A DNA stretch of 64,000 nucleotides from JAIBAC01 sp046331095 (GTDB lineage: Bacteria > Actinomycetota > Acidimicrobiia > UBA2766): positions 806,001 through 870,000 of the forward strand of contig JAXLRM010000003.1 in the NCBI GenBank assembly GCA_046331095.1, in the 5' to 3' direction. The notes beneath the pieces are model-generated. The model was not told the DNA's origin. It saw only the letters and a program-made list of their open reading frames with translations, and did not search any database. Positions 52,837-62,062 of this stretch are shown here, piece by piece (position 1 is the first letter of the stretch; each line of letters opens with the position of its first letter). The position numbers and the translations under genes were made by a program.

Positions 52837-52940
52837 TTGGAGAACAGGCCGGCCAAAGTCCCGGGTTTGGAGAACCACGAGCGCGATTTCGCGCACCGCA
52901 GTTCTCCAAGCCCCTTGGTTTGGCCGGATCCTTATCCAAG
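52837..52940. repeat. Nested hairpin repeat, TTGGAG family (copy 2)
   Basis: TTGGAGAACAGGCCGGCC at the start and TTTGGCCGGATCCTTATCC at the end; inner TTGGAGAAC at 52867 pairs with GTTCTCCAA at 52901. Matches 32311-32415. Fills most of the gap between the DUF1214 gene and the amidohydrolase gene end. Confidence 0.88.
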
Positions 52941-52957
52941 GGTGGTGCGCACCTCGC

Positions 52958-54382
52958 CTACGGCGCCCTGTGGATGACGCGGCCGCCGGCGACGGTGGCG
53001 GCGACCGCCACGGCGGCCAGGTCCGAGCGTGCCGTGGCCCAGGTCCTGTCGAGCAGGCACAGGTCGGCCGCCTCTCCTGCGGCGATGCGGCGCTGCTCGC
53101 CCGGGAGCGCCGCCGTGGCGGTGAACAGCGCCAGCGCCTCCTCGGGTGTGAGCGCCTCGGCCTCGCCGAGTGTGGCACCCGACGTGGTGCGGCGGTTCAC
53201 GGCGGCGGCCATCGAGTCCCACGGGTTCGCCGACCCGAACGGGGCGTCGGACCCGCCGGCCAGCGCCACGGCGGCGTCGACGAACGCACGGCCGCGGTAC
53301 AGCCACGGCTGGTCGGGCGGCTCCACCGTCGCGAGGTAGCGGTCGCCGTGTTCGGCGACGAAGTTGTACTGGGTGACCACCGTCACGCCGAGCTCGGCGA
53401 ACCGGTGCACGACCTCGAGCGGCGCCACCGACGCGTGCTCGATGCGGTCCCCCGCCAGAGCTCCCGCCTCTGCCAGGGCGACGGCTGCCATCACGTTCGA
53501 GCTGCGGTCGACGGCGTGGATCGCGACACGCCGGCCTGCGTCGTGGGCCGCCCGGATGCGCGCGGCGAGATCGTCGAGGCCGGGAAGCGAAGCCTCCGCC
53601 AGCACGACCTTCACGCACCCGAGCGCGACACCTTCTCCCGCCGGCGCCGGCGTGTGCGGGTCGCGTGTCATCGCCATCACGCGCTGGGGAAGCTCAGCGG
53701 CGGCCACCGCTGCGGCCAGGGCGGCGAGTTCTTCCGGTCCGTTCGTGGCCGTGGCGTCGGTGACGCCCGTGACCCCGAACGACGCCAGCTCGGCGCCCAC
53801 GTCGCGCAGGGACGGTGCGGCCGACGTAATGCGTGAGCGCAGCCAGTCGTCGACCGAGAAGAACCTGCCCGTGGGAACGCCGCCGCCGGTCTCCACACCT
53901 TCGGGCAACGCTTCATCCGGATCGAGCCCCAACTCCTCGACCGCGGCGCTGTTGAGGACCCACAGTGCGCCGCTGCGGTGCTGTAGCCGCAACGGCCGCT
54001 CCGCCACCGCGGCGTCGAGGGTGTGGCGGTCCGGCCAGCCCGCGACGGTGTCGTCCCAGCCGATCGCACGGATCCAGCCTTCTCCCCCGGACTCGGCCGC
54101 AGCCGAGCGCAGACGGTCCTCCAACGCAGCGGGGCTCGCGACATCAGGGGGGCCGCACCACACCGAGGCGGCACGGCTCGCCAGCGCGAACAGGTGGAGG
54201 TGATGGTCGTGAAGACCGGGCACGAGCGCCGCTCCGCCGCCGTCGAGGACCAGCACCGCAGGCGGCGCCGACCCCGCCACCGCCGCACGCGGCCCGACGG
54301 TCGCGATCACACCGCCCGACACCAGCACCGCGCGGCCGCCACGGCCGTCGATCTCGACGTCGTCGACCAGCAGGTCGGTCAC
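52958..54382 (-). CDS. Amidohydrolase (YtcJ-type)
   Basis: 474 residues from GTG 54382. GLHDHHLHLFALA holds the HxH pair; RVAIHAVDRSSNVMAA and RIEHASVAPLEVV give the later metal ligands; ALAGGSDAPFGSANPWDSM gives the Asp. The full metal site is present, in contrast to the protein at 35403. Cleaves an amide, imide or related bond; substrate unknown. Confidence 0.87.
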   Translation of the reverse strand: MTDLLVDDVEIDGRGGRAVLVSGGVIATVGPRAAVAGSAPPAVLVLDGGGAALVPGLHDHHLHLFALASRAASVWCGPPDVASPAALEDRLRSAAAESGGEGWIRAIGWDDTVAGWPDRHTLDAAVAERPLRLQHRSGALWVLNSAAVEELGLDPDEALPEGVETGGGVPTGRFFSVDDWLRSRITSAAPSLRDVGAELASFGVTGVTDATATNGPEELAALAAAVAAAELPQRVMAMTRDPHTPAPAGEGVALGCVKVVLAEASLPGLDDLAARIRAAHDAGRRVAIHAVDRSSNVMAAVALAEAGALAGDRIEHASVAPLEVVHRFAELGVTVVTQYNFVAEHGDRYLATVEPPDQPWLYRGRAFVDAAVALAGGSDAPFGSANPWDSMAAAVNRRTTSGATLGEAEALTPEEALALFTATAALPGEQRRIAAGEAADLCLLDRTWATARSDLAAVAVAATVAGGRVIHRAP

Positions 54383-54644
54383 GGCACTGTCATCCTCCGT
54401 GTCTTCCGCTCCGTGTCGACACCCGCCGCATGATCACGGTAGCTGCGGCTTGCCCCGCCGTGGGCAGCCAAGAGGCGCTGCCATGGCCACGATCGCGACA
54501 ACATGGACTCACCGAGGCGGTCCCGGCAGTCCCGGCACTCTCGTCGCTCGAGGCTGAGTCATCCGTTGTTGCTCGCCGCCGGGCTCCGCGTCACGCTCGG
54601 CGAACAGGAAGCCCGATGGGTGGCGGACCGCCGCACGTGACTCA

Positions 54645-54995
54645 TCACTCGCGAGGCTCCACGCTGCCGCCGGGATCATCAGGGCGGATCAGATCGTTCG
54701 TGATGTCTCGGCGGGCATGCAGAATGCGCCAGATGTCGATGCGGTCGGGCGAGACGACGTAGAAGATGACATACGGGAACTTCGGCACAGGCCAGGAGCG
54801 CAGCTCGGGGATGCCGAGGTCGAACGAATACTTCAACGAACCTACGAGCGGGTGGCGGCCAATCTGGCCGACTGCACGCTCGATCGCATCGATGAAACGC
54901 ATGGCGAGGGCGCTTCCGCCCTCATCGACATACCGATCGAGAGCCGCGTCGATGTCCTCTTCTGCGCGCAGGCGCAGCTCGACCGGCTTGGTCAC
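54645..54995 (-). CDS. ParE/RelE-family toxin
   Basis: 116 residues. VELRLRAEEDIDAALDRYVDEG, MRFIDAIERAVGQIGRHPLVGS and WRILHARRDI are the RelE/ParE fold landmarks, with the usual C-terminal ARRDI. Nine bases after the antitoxin gene. Would inhibit translation or DNA gyrase; the subtype cannot be settled. Confidence 0.87.
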   Translation of the reverse strand: MTKPVELRLRAEEDIDAALDRYVDEGGSALAMRFIDAIERAVGQIGRHPLVGSLKYSFDLGIPELRSWPVPKFPYVIFYVVSPDRIDIWRILHARRDITNDLIRPDDPGGSVEPRE

Positions 54996-55004
54996 GACGA
55001 TGGC

Positions 55005-55238
55005 TCAGTCGGTGGCGGTGAGTCGATCACGCAAGGCGCTGAAGTAGTCAGAGTCTGCGCTGGGGCCGATGGGCGACTCTGCTCCTTCGACCAGCAGAGC
55101 GCGCATACGCAGACGGTCCTGATCTCGACGGACAAGGTCCCTCACGTACTCGCTCGTCGAGCCGTAACCACCACTCTGAACACGTCCGTCGACAAATCGC
55201 CTCAGCTCTTCGGGCAGGGAGACGTTCATCGTCGACAT
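55005..55238 (-). CDS. ParD-family antitoxin
   Basis: 77 residues from ATG 55238 (MSTMNVSLPEELR); a 12-residue longer start (55274) is less likely. Ribbon-helix-helix N-terminus (MNVSLPEELRRFVDGRV…GSTSEYVRDLVRRDQDR) typical of ParD/CopG antitoxins, which autoregulate. Partner of the toxin at 54645. The pair lies between the amidohydrolase and the FAD oxidoreductase operon. Confidence 0.87.
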   Translation of the reverse strand: MSTMNVSLPEELRRFVDGRVQSGGYGSTSEYVRDLVRRDQDRLRMRALLVEGAESPIGPSADSDYFSALRDRLTATD

Positions 55239-55280
55239 GGGGCTCAGACTAGGCGTGATGGCAAGGTTTGCCAACGTCCC

Positions 55281-57011
55281 TCACCGAGCCGAGGTGGCCT
55301 TCCACTCCTCCCCTACACCCATGTTCAGCGGGATCGACGCGAGGTTCTCGAGGAACCAGTCGAGAGGCTGCGCCCGCCACCAGGGCACGTCGCGGCATCC
55401 CAGGTCCGCGGCGACCTCGCACGCGGCGATGTAGCCGGATGCGAGATGTGTCGCGCCGTAGGGGTGGATCGAGTTCGACATGTACAAGCCGTCCACGAAG
55501 GTGCGTGACGCGCCCGACGCGAGGATCCCCGGCAGCGGCCGGTTCTCGCCGTACTGCTCGGGGATGGCGCTGCCGCCGATCATGTTGCCCCTCACGGCGG
55601 AGGGGTTGTTCATCTCCTGGTGGCGTGGTGTCATCACGTGGCGTTCGATCACGAGGTCGGCGAAGCCCGGGGCGTACCGCGCGAAGCGTTCGGTGACGGC
55701 GTCGCCGATCTCCTCGGCGAGGGTCGGCCACGCGTCCCAGCCGTCGAGGGCGGCCCCGCGCCAACGCCGCGGACACGGCGGCACGCTCGTCCAGATGTAG
55801 GCGGTGTGACAGCCCTGGGGCGCCTGGTCCGGGTCGGCACGCGTCGGGATGAACCAGCCGCCCATGATCTCGTCGGGGATGACACCGCTGCCGAGCGCCG
55901 CGAAGCCCGAGCGCATCTCGTCCAGCGTCTCACCGCCGAAGTAGCCGACCCACGAGCGCTGGATCGCGGGGTCGTGCGCGGCCGAGGCGAACTCGGGATC
56001 GCCGCTCAGGGCGTACATGACCGACAGCAGTTGCGGGTCGTCGTAGTTGAACCCCTTGACGAGGCGCATCGTCGACGCGCCGATGACGTCCTCGCCGAGC
56101 AGGTCGAGGAACGTCGGCGCGAGCGTGAGGTTCGACACGACCACACGTGCGCGGATCTCCTCGCCGGCCAGGACGGCGTCGTCGCCGAGGCGGATCCCGC
56201 AGGCGCGGCCGTCCTCGACGAGGATCCGCTCCACCGGGCAGGTTCCCCAGATCTCGCCGCCGTTCTCCACGACGCTCCTCACGAGGGCGTGCGTGAGGGC
56301 GTGCGACCCGCCGCGGGCGGTGTGCACCGCCATCGGCTGGAACCCCGACAGGCTCAGCGCGAGCGGCCCGAGGCGGCGGTTCAGGGGCCACTGGCCGGTG
56401 AACTCGCCCAGCGCCGCCGGGGTCGTGGCGACCTCGTCGGATTCGAACAGGGACTCGAGCAGCTCGAGCCCGCTCATGCGCAGGACGTCGTCGCCGCTCA
56501 GGGGCGAGCCGAGCCGCTTCAACAGGGCGCCGTGGAAGGCCGCGACCTTGTCCGCCATCGCCGGCGTCGGCGCGCCGTAGAGGCCCCAGCGGCTGATCTC
56601 GAGGGTGTCCTCGAAGTTCTCGACGAAGTGCATGCCGATCTCGGCGACGACGGCGGCGTCACGTTCGGATGCGGCGGCGATGCTGGCCGCGGTGACGGCG
56701 GGGTCGAGGGCCGCCACGACGTTGGTGCCCTTCGCGAACGCCTTCGCGAACAGCACGTCGGTGCCGCGCAACTCGAGGCCGAGCGGGGCGAGACCGAGGT
56801 CCGCCATCGCCGGGCTCATCGCGGGCACGAGCCACACGGCGTGGGTGTTGTGGCAGAAGCCGGGCAGGCCCAACTCGACGGTGTCGCAGTGCGCGCCGCA
56901 CTGGCCCCGCGCCTCGAAGACCCCGACCGACATGCCGGCCTTCGCGAGGTACGCGGCCGTGGTGAGCCCGTTGATGCCGCCCCCGACGACGACTGCGTCG
57001 TAGTCCCCCAT
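55281..57011 (-). CDS. Phytoene-desaturase-like FAD oxidoreductase
   Basis: About 576 residues from ATG 57011 (MGDYDAVVVGGG); GTG codons at 57017 and 57020 also follow GGAGG. Dinucleotide-binding loop VVVGGGINGLTTAAYLAKAG, the family's ARGGSHALTHALVRSVVENGGEIW, and a C-terminal GLYMSNSIHPYGATHLASGYIAA. Resembles CrtI/NAD(P)-type desaturases of carotenoid and aromatic metabolism. Last gene of the operon with CoA-transferases and an acyl-CoA ligase. Confidence 0.9.
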   Translation of the reverse strand: MGDYDAVVVGGGINGLTTAAYLAKAGMSVGVFEARGQCGAHCDTVELGLPGFCHNTHAVWLVPAMSPAMADLGLAPLGLELRGTDVLFAKAFAKGTNVVAALDPAVTAASIAAASERDAAVVAEIGMHFVENFEDTLEISRWGLYGAPTPAMADKVAAFHGALLKRLGSPLSGDDVLRMSGLELLESLFESDEVATTPAALGEFTGQWPLNRRLGPLALSLSGFQPMAVHTARGGSHALTHALVRSVVENGGEIWGTCPVERILVEDGRACGIRLGDDAVLAGEEIRARVVVSNLTLAPTFLDLLGEDVIGASTMRLVKGFNYDDPQLLSVMYALSGDPEFASAAHDPAIQRSWVGYFGGETLDEMRSGFAALGSGVIPDEIMGGWFIPTRADPDQAPQGCHTAYIWTSVPPCPRRWRGAALDGWDAWPTLAEEIGDAVTERFARYAPGFADLVIERHVMTPRHQEMNNPSAVRGNMIGGSAIPEQYGENRPLPGILASGASRTFVDGLYMSNSIHPYGATHLASGYIAACEVAADLGCRDVPWWRAQPLDWFLENLASIPLNMGVGEEWKATSAR

Positions 57012-57035
57012 GCTCACCACGCCTCCGGCAAGTCC

Positions 57036-58253
57036 TCAGTAGATGACCTGGTTCTCGACCAGTTCCCGGTACCGGTCCTCGGGGATGCCGAGGAGCCCCT
57101 TGAAGATCCGCTCGTTGTCCTGTCCCAGCACGGGCCCGATCCGCACGCAAGCGTCGGAGCGGCTCGTCTTGACGTACGCGCCGTAGATCGTCGACTTGAA
57201 CCCGAGGGGGTGTTCGATCTCGACGAAGGTCCCCCTGTCGCGGAACTGGGGGTCGTCGAGGAGGTCGCCGACGCTGCGCACCGGCGTCGCCGGGACTCCG
57301 GCGTCCTGCAGCTTCTCGGCGAGGGCGTCGTTGTCGAACGCCGCGGTCCACTCCCCCACGTGGTCGTGCAGCGCCTCGACGTGGCTGACCCTGTCCGCGA
57401 CCGTCGCGTACTCGGGCGCACCCGCCCAGCCGGGGTCGCCCATCGCGGTGACGAGCGAGCGCCACTCCGCTTCGGTCACGCACGCGATCGCGATCCAGCG
57501 GTCGTCGCCGGTGCACGGGAAGACCCCGTGGGGCGCGGCCATGCCGAGGGGATGGCGGTTGCCGAGCGGTTCGGCGACGCGGCCGTTGAGCACGTAGTCC
57601 ATCACCGCGGGGCCGACCATCTGCATGACGGCCTCCTGCTGGGAGTAGTCGACGTGCTGGCCCTGCCCGGTGCGCCTGCGGTGGGCCAGCGCGACGAGGA
57701 TCGCGAACGCGCCCATGATGCCGTTGAACGGGTCGGAGTAGGCGTTCTCCATCGGCAGCGGCGGGCCGCCGACGTAGCCGGTGAGGCTGTCCATGCCGGT
57801 GATGCTCGCGAGGCTGAGCCCGTAGGTGCGCAGCCCCTTCAGGGGGCCGTGCCTGCCGGCGGCGGGCATCGAGAACATGACGAGGTCGGAGTGGTCCTCG
57901 CTGAGCACGTCGTAGCCGAGACCGAGGCGCTGCATCACTCCGGGGCCGAAGTTCTCGATGACCACGTCGCACTCCGCGATGAAGCGACGCGCCAGCGCGA
58001 TGCCCTCGGGCGACTTGAGGTTGATCGTGACGCTGCCGTTGCCGGCCCAGCCGGCGTGCTGGGACAGGCAGCGGTTCGGGTCGCGCACGCCCTCGGCGAA
58101 CGGCGGGATCGTGCGGGCCATGTCGATGCGGGCCTGCGATTCGATCTTGTACACGTCGGCGCCCAAGAACGCGAGAGTCTGGCCGACCATGGGGCCGGCC
58201 CAGACCCAGCCGAAGTTCGCGACCCTGACGCCTTCGAGCGGTGGGCGGGTCAC
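57036..58253 (-). CDS. Family III CoA-transferase (CaiB/BaiF)
   Basis: 405 residues from GTG 58253, overlapping the preceding gene by four bases. GVRVANFGWVWAGPMVGQTL, GNGSVTINLKSPEGIALARR, CDVVIENFGPGVMQRLGLGYD and GYVGGPPLPMENAYSDP are family landmarks. The catalytic Asp lies in the MENAYSDPFNG region. Probably transfers CoA to or from a free acid made by this pathway. Confidence 0.92.
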   Translation of the reverse strand: MTRPPLEGVRVANFGWVWAGPMVGQTLAFLGADVYKIESQARIDMARTIPPFAEGVRDPNRCLSQHAGWAGNGSVTINLKSPEGIALARRFIAECDVVIENFGPGVMQRLGLGYDVLSEDHSDLVMFSMPAAGRHGPLKGLRTYGLSLASITGMDSLTGYVGGPPLPMENAYSDPFNGIMGAFAILVALAHRRRTGQGQHVDYSQQEAVMQMVGPAVMDYVLNGRVAEPLGNRHPLGMAAPHGVFPCTGDDRWIAIACVTEAEWRSLVTAMGDPGWAGAPEYATVADRVSHVEALHDHVGEWTAAFDNDALAEKLQDAGVPATPVRSVGDLLDDPQFRDRGTFVEIEHPLGFKSTIYGAYVKTSRSDACVRIGPVLGQDNERIFKGLLGIPEDRYRELVENQVIY

Positions 58254-59449
58254 GTGGAGCTCTCCGCTGCGCGCTCGCCGGAGAGCCAGTTCTGCCTGAT
58301 CCACTCGTTGTGCTCGCCCAGCAGCGGCGCCGCCCGCACGGGGCCGCCGGGCGAGGCGGGCAGGTGGAACGGGGCCCCGAGGTCGCGGAAGTGGCCCAGA
58401 GCCGGGTGGTCGAGCTCGACTATGTAGCCGCGCTCGGCGAGGTGGGGGTGCTCGACGGCCTCGGCGACGGTGAACACCGCGGTGATCGGCGCCCCGGCCG
58501 CCTGGCACTTCTCCATGATCTCGGTCTTGGTGTGCTGCATCGTCCACGCCTCGACGAGGGGGTAGATGAGGTCCTTGTTCTGGCCGCGCACGTACATGTC
58601 GTCGAACATGTCGAGCTGGGCCCACTCGGGGTCGCCCATCGCCTGGCGCAGGCCGCGCCACTGGCCCGTCTCGAGCACGATCATCCACACGTAGCCGTCC
58701 TTGCACGGCAGGATCGCCGCCGGTGCGTTGAGGCCCATGCCGACGCCGGTGCGGCGGTCGTACTTGGCGTCCTGGGCGAACCCGCCGATGTTCTGGCCGC
58801 CGACGAAGGTCGCGGCGACGGCTTCCGAGCACGACACGTCGACGTGCTGTCCACCACCGACGTTGGCGCGTCCCATCGTCGCGGCAAGGCCCCAAGCCGC
58901 CGCCGTCGTGGCGCCGTAGAAGTCGGCGGAGAAGGTCCCGTGCTCGAGCGGGGGCTCGCCGATGCGGCCGCAGTAGCGGTGGCCCGCCGCGGAGAGGTGG
59001 AAGGCGTTGAGGTCGTAGCCCTTCCAGTTCGCGAACGGGCCGTCCTGGCCGAACGGCGTGATCGAGATCATGACGAGCTCGGGATTGCCCGCCGCGAGCG
59101 TCGCCCAGTCGAGGCGGTTCGCCGCCATCCACGCCGGGCTGTTGTTCTCGATCAGCACGTCCGCCCGCGCCACGAGATCACAGAACACGTCGCGATCTGC
59201 CTCGGACTCGACGTCGAGGGTGACGCCGTACTTGTTGGTGTTGAGGAAGTGGAACAGGCCGCTCTTCTCGATGTCGGCCACGTCAGCGGGGAACGGCCCC
59301 CAGTGGCGCGCCACGTCGCCTCGCACCGGCGGCTCGACCTTGACGACCTCGGCGCCGAAGTCCGAGAACAACTTGGCGCAGTAGGGCGCTGACACCATCT
59401 GGCCGAGCTCGACCACCCTGATCCCGTCCAGTGCCCCCGGTGTCGTCAC
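58250..59449 (-). CDS. Family III CoA-transferase (CaiB/BaiF)
   Basis: 399 residues from GTG 59449, overlapping the ligase stop by four bases. GIRVVELGQMVSAPYCAKLF, GAEVVKVEPPVRGDVAR, TNKYGVTLDVESEADRDVF and RADVLIENNSPAWMAANRL mark the family. Only moderately similar to the next copy, so the two likely use different acids or form a heterodimer. Confidence 0.92.
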   Translation of the reverse strand: MTTPGALDGIRVVELGQMVSAPYCAKLFSDFGAEVVKVEPPVRGDVARHWGPFPADVADIEKSGLFHFLNTNKYGVTLDVESEADRDVFCDLVARADVLIENNSPAWMAANRLDWATLAAGNPELVMISITPFGQDGPFANWKGYDLNAFHLSAAGHRYCGRIGEPPLEHGTFSADFYGATTAAAWGLAATMGRANVGGGQHVDVSCSEAVAATFVGGQNIGGFAQDAKYDRRTGVGMGLNAPAAILPCKDGYVWMIVLETGQWRGLRQAMGDPEWAQLDMFDDMYVRGQNKDLIYPLVEAWTMQHTKTEIMEKCQAAGAPITAVFTVAEAVEHPHLAERGYIVELDHPALGHFRDLGAPFHLPASPGGPVRAAPLLGEHNEWIRQNWLSGERAAESST

Positions 59450-60948
59450 GACTCGCCCACGAGGTCCGCGCGCACCAGGCGGCGCAACAGCTTGCCCGTC
59501 TCGTTGTAGGGCAGCTCTTCGCGGACCTCCACGCGTACCGGCGCCCGCGACGACCGCAGGCGGTCGCGCACCCAGTCGTGGATCTCCTCCGCGCTCACCG
59601 TGCGCCCGGCGCGTGGGACCACGACCGCTGCCACCGCTTCGCCCCACTGCTCGTCGGGGACGCCGACGACGGCGCAATCCGCGACGGCGTCGTGTTCGAC
59701 GATGACGGCCTCGACCTCGCCCGGGCTGATGTTCTCGCCGCCGCGCACGATCACGTCGTCGATGCGACCGTCGAGGAAGAGGTAGCCGCCCGAGTCGACG
59801 AAACCGGCGTCGCGGGTCGGGAACCAGCCGTCGGCGTCGAGCCTGGAACCGAGCCCTTCGTACTCGCCCGAGACCTGCTCGCCCTTGACGTGGATCTCGC
59901 CGGTCTCGCCGGGGCCGAGCACCTCGCCGCCGGGCCCGCGGATCTCGACCTGCACGCTCGGCAGCGGCGTGCCGAGGGACCCGAGGCGGCGACGGACCTC
60001 GGGGTCCGCGGACGACGCGGCTTCGCGGTGGTCCGCGGGTGTCAGCACCGAGATCGTCGAGCTCGTCTCGGTCAGCCCGTACGCGTTCGTGAAGTCGACG
60101 TGGGGGAGGATCTCCATCGCCTTCTCGATCACCGGCAGCGGCATCTTGCCGCCGCCGTAGGAGATCGCCCTCACGCTGGGCAGGCCCGCGTCGGCCTCGG
60201 ATTCGAGGTGGTCGATGATCCGCACGAGCATCGTGGGGACCACCATCGCGTTCGTGACGGCCTCGGAGCGGGCGGTGTCGACCCAGCCCTCGGCGGAGAA
60301 GTTGGCGAGCTGCACGATGCGGCGACCGGCGTACACCGAGCTCGCGATGGAGGCCATACCTGCGATGTGGTACGGCGGCACGCTCACGAGGTTCGCGTCG
60401 GTCTCGGCTGCGCCCATGAACTCGACCGAGCCGAGGATGTAGGACACGAGGTGCTTGTGGCGCAGCACGGCGGCCTTCGGCTCCCCGGTCGTGCCACTCG
60501 TGAAGAGCAGGACCGCGGTCAGTTCGGGCTCCATCGGCCACGGCGGCGCGACGTCGGCGCCGCTGCGGGCGTGCTCGAGGAAGGCGTCGCTCGCGACCAC
60601 GGTCGTGCCGGGGACGCCTTCGAGGGCGTCCACCCGACCCGGCTCGGCGATGAGGTACGACGGCGCGATACGGCCGAGCAGCTTCTCGAGCTCGTCGCCG
60701 GTGAGGCGGTAGTTGAGCGGCGCGAACGGCAGCCCGGCCCACGCCGAGGCGAAGAGCGCGACCGGCACCGCGAGGCTGTTGACGTCGAGGAGGGCTACCC
60801 GTTCGGCCCCCGATGCGGTGATCTCGGCCGCCGCGGCCCCGGCGGCCGCGTACAGCTCGGTGTAGGTGAGCGAGTCCTCGCCGTTGGTAACGGCGACGCG
60901 GTCGCCGAAACCCGAAGCTGCCATCTCGAGCAGCATCATGAGATTCAT
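59446..60948 (-). CDS. Acyl-CoA ligase (AMP-binding)
   Basis: 500 residues from ATG 60948. AMP-binding motif LLFTSGTTGEPKAAV, NAYGLTETSST, GWFPTRDAGF and the C-terminal catalytic Lys in NETGKLLRR; all core motifs are intact. Activates a carboxylic acid to its CoA ester through an acyl-AMP. As the only ligase in the island it probably starts the pathway. Confidence 0.93.
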   Translation of the reverse strand: MNLMMLLEMAASGFGDRVAVTNGEDSLTYTELYAAAGAAAAEITASGAERVALLDVNSLAVPVALFASAWAGLPFAPLNYRLTGDELEKLLGRIAPSYLIAEPGRVDALEGVPGTTVVASDAFLEHARSGADVAPPWPMEPELTAVLLFTSGTTGEPKAAVLRHKHLVSYILGSVEFMGAAETDANLVSVPPYHIAGMASIASSVYAGRRIVQLANFSAEGWVDTARSEAVTNAMVVPTMLVRIIDHLESEADAGLPSVRAISYGGGKMPLPVIEKAMEILPHVDFTNAYGLTETSSTISVLTPADHREAASSADPEVRRRLGSLGTPLPSVQVEIRGPGGEVLGPGETGEIHVKGEQVSGEYEGLGSRLDADGWFPTRDAGFVDSGGYLFLDGRIDDVIVRGGENISPGEVEAVIVEHDAVADCAVVGVPDEQWGEAVAAVVVPRAGRTVSAEEIHDWVRDRLRSSRAPVRVEVREELPYNETGKLLRRLVRADLVGES

Positions 60949-60958
60949 GGCGGCGGCC

Positions 60959-61279
60959 TCAGTCCGAGGACGGCAGAGGCTTGGCTTCCTTGAGCTCGAG
61001 CAGCTCCCCGTCGACCGCCACCGTGCCCTCACCCGGCTTGGTGCAGAGGAGCTCGATGTCGGTGGCGTCGTTGGTGTAGCGCTTGCCGATCTGGGTGCCA
61101 CCTGCCGCGTCGGCGGAGAGCACCGCACCCACTGCGGGTTCGGCGTCCATGCCGACCATCGGGGCGCCGCCGCAGGTGATCTCGACGTCGCGGTCGGGGG
61201 CCGCGACGACCATCACCTCGGTGTCGCACACGGAGCTGCGCAGCCGGGTTCCTACCGTTACCTGGGCCATCTCACTCAT
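60959..61279 (-). CDS. Small conserved protein of unknown function
   Basis: About 106 residues from ATG 61279 (MSEMAQVTVG); ATG 61270 is also possible. TRLRSSVCDTEVMVVAAP, ITCGGAPMVG, ELLCTKPGEGTV. Two or three Cys, mostly beta content, no motif I know. Eight bases overlap the SnoaL-like gene and ten bases separate it from the ligase gene, so it belongs to the pathway. Confidence 0.78.
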   Translation of the reverse strand: MSEMAQVTVGTRLRSSVCDTEVMVVAAPDRDVEITCGGAPMVGMDAEPAVGAVLSADAAGGTQIGKRYTNDATDIELLCTKPGEGTVAVDGELLELKEAKPLPSSD

Positions 61280-61760
61280 CCCCTTCGCCGTCACCGGCGG
61301 GTTCGGCGGACTTGCGTCGCGCCGCGGGCCAGAACGACCGCATGGTGACCTTGCGACGCGCGAACCTCCAGGCACCGTCGACTCTGACGTAGGTGTCGTC
61401 GTAGAAGCCGGTGGCGAAGAGTCGCTTGCCGTCGCGGATCATGCGCAGGTCGAGGAAGCAGCGGCCCGTGGCGGTGTCGCCGTCGAGGTCGACGACGTGG
61501 TTGTGCACCCACGGTTCGAGATCCTGGGTGTCGAAGATGATCTTGAAGACGTCGGCCAGCGCGGCCCGCCCGCTGACCGGCGGGTACTCCTCGGTGTCGA
61601 ACCGGGCGTCCTCGGCGAAGAGGGCGACGACACCGTCGATGTCCTTGTGCCAGACGCGGTCGACGTAGCGGCTCGCCAGGTCGCGGATCGCCTCACGGTC
61701 GATCAGGTCGCGCACCGCGGCCTCGAGGCCGGTCGCGCTCGTGTCGTCGGCGGTGGGCAT
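61272..61760 (-). CDS. SnoaL-like (NTF2-fold) protein
   Basis: 162 residues from ATG 61760. DREAIRDLASRYVDRVWHKDIDGVVALFAEDARFD is the NTF2-like start (split here by length), with LDGDTATGRCFLDLRM and VDGAWRFARRKV. Members are isomerases, dehydratases or binding proteins for small hydrophobic molecules. First gene of the operon to 55281; operator site 6 lies 37-72 bases upstream. Confidence 0.87.
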   Translation of the reverse strand: MPTADDTSATGLEAAVRDLIDREAIRDLASRYVDRVWHKDIDGVVALFAEDARFDTEEYPPVSGRAALADVFKIIFDTQDLEPWVHNHVVDLDGDTATGRCFLDLRMIRDGKRLFATGFYDDTYVRVDGAWRFARRKVTMRSFWPAARRKSAEPAGDGEGDE

Positions 61761-61796
61761 GGAGGATCACCGGTTCGATGGTTTGGTCAACGAATC

Positions 61797-61832
61797 CTAC
61801 CAGGCTCCGAGAATCCTAACCAGGTGGTAGCA
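61797..61832. promoter_or_regulatory. Type C operator (site 6)
   Basis: CTACCAG, 7 bases, GAATCCTA, then ACCAGGTGGT (61819-61828) and AGCA. Same 36-bp arrangement as sites 1 and 2. Confidence 0.75.
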
Positions 61833-61930
61833 ACAGTCCTACGCCGCAGGAACCCCCCCGGACGGCCCCCGGGCGGCGGGCCGGGCGGCGGGCGGGCGGG
61901 GGTTGGGGCGGGGCGGAGCCCCCCGCACCC

Positions 61931-62044
61931 CCAAACGCGGGCCAGATGGCCCGCCAGCGGGCCAGACAGCCCGCGTTCGGGACCGCCCCCACCCCCAAAC
62001 GCGGGCCAGATGGGCCGCCAGCGGGCCAGACAGCCCGCGTTTGG
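61931..62044. repeat. Tandem pair of palindromic elements, 64-bp pitch (locus 3)
   Basis: Copies start at 61931 and 61995: CCAAACGCGGGCC, inner GGCCCGCC or GGGCCGCC, then GCCCGCGTT and TTGG or TCGG. The first copy has one changed base in its closing arm. In the 374-base gap between two type C operators. Confidence 0.9.
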
Positions 62045-62062
62045 AAGACGGCAGCACCGGTC

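Noticed and set aside
55620..58427. 935-codon plus-strand open frame
   Set aside because: Shadow of the FAD oxidoreductase and CoA-transferase genes; composition typical of a reverse-strand frame.
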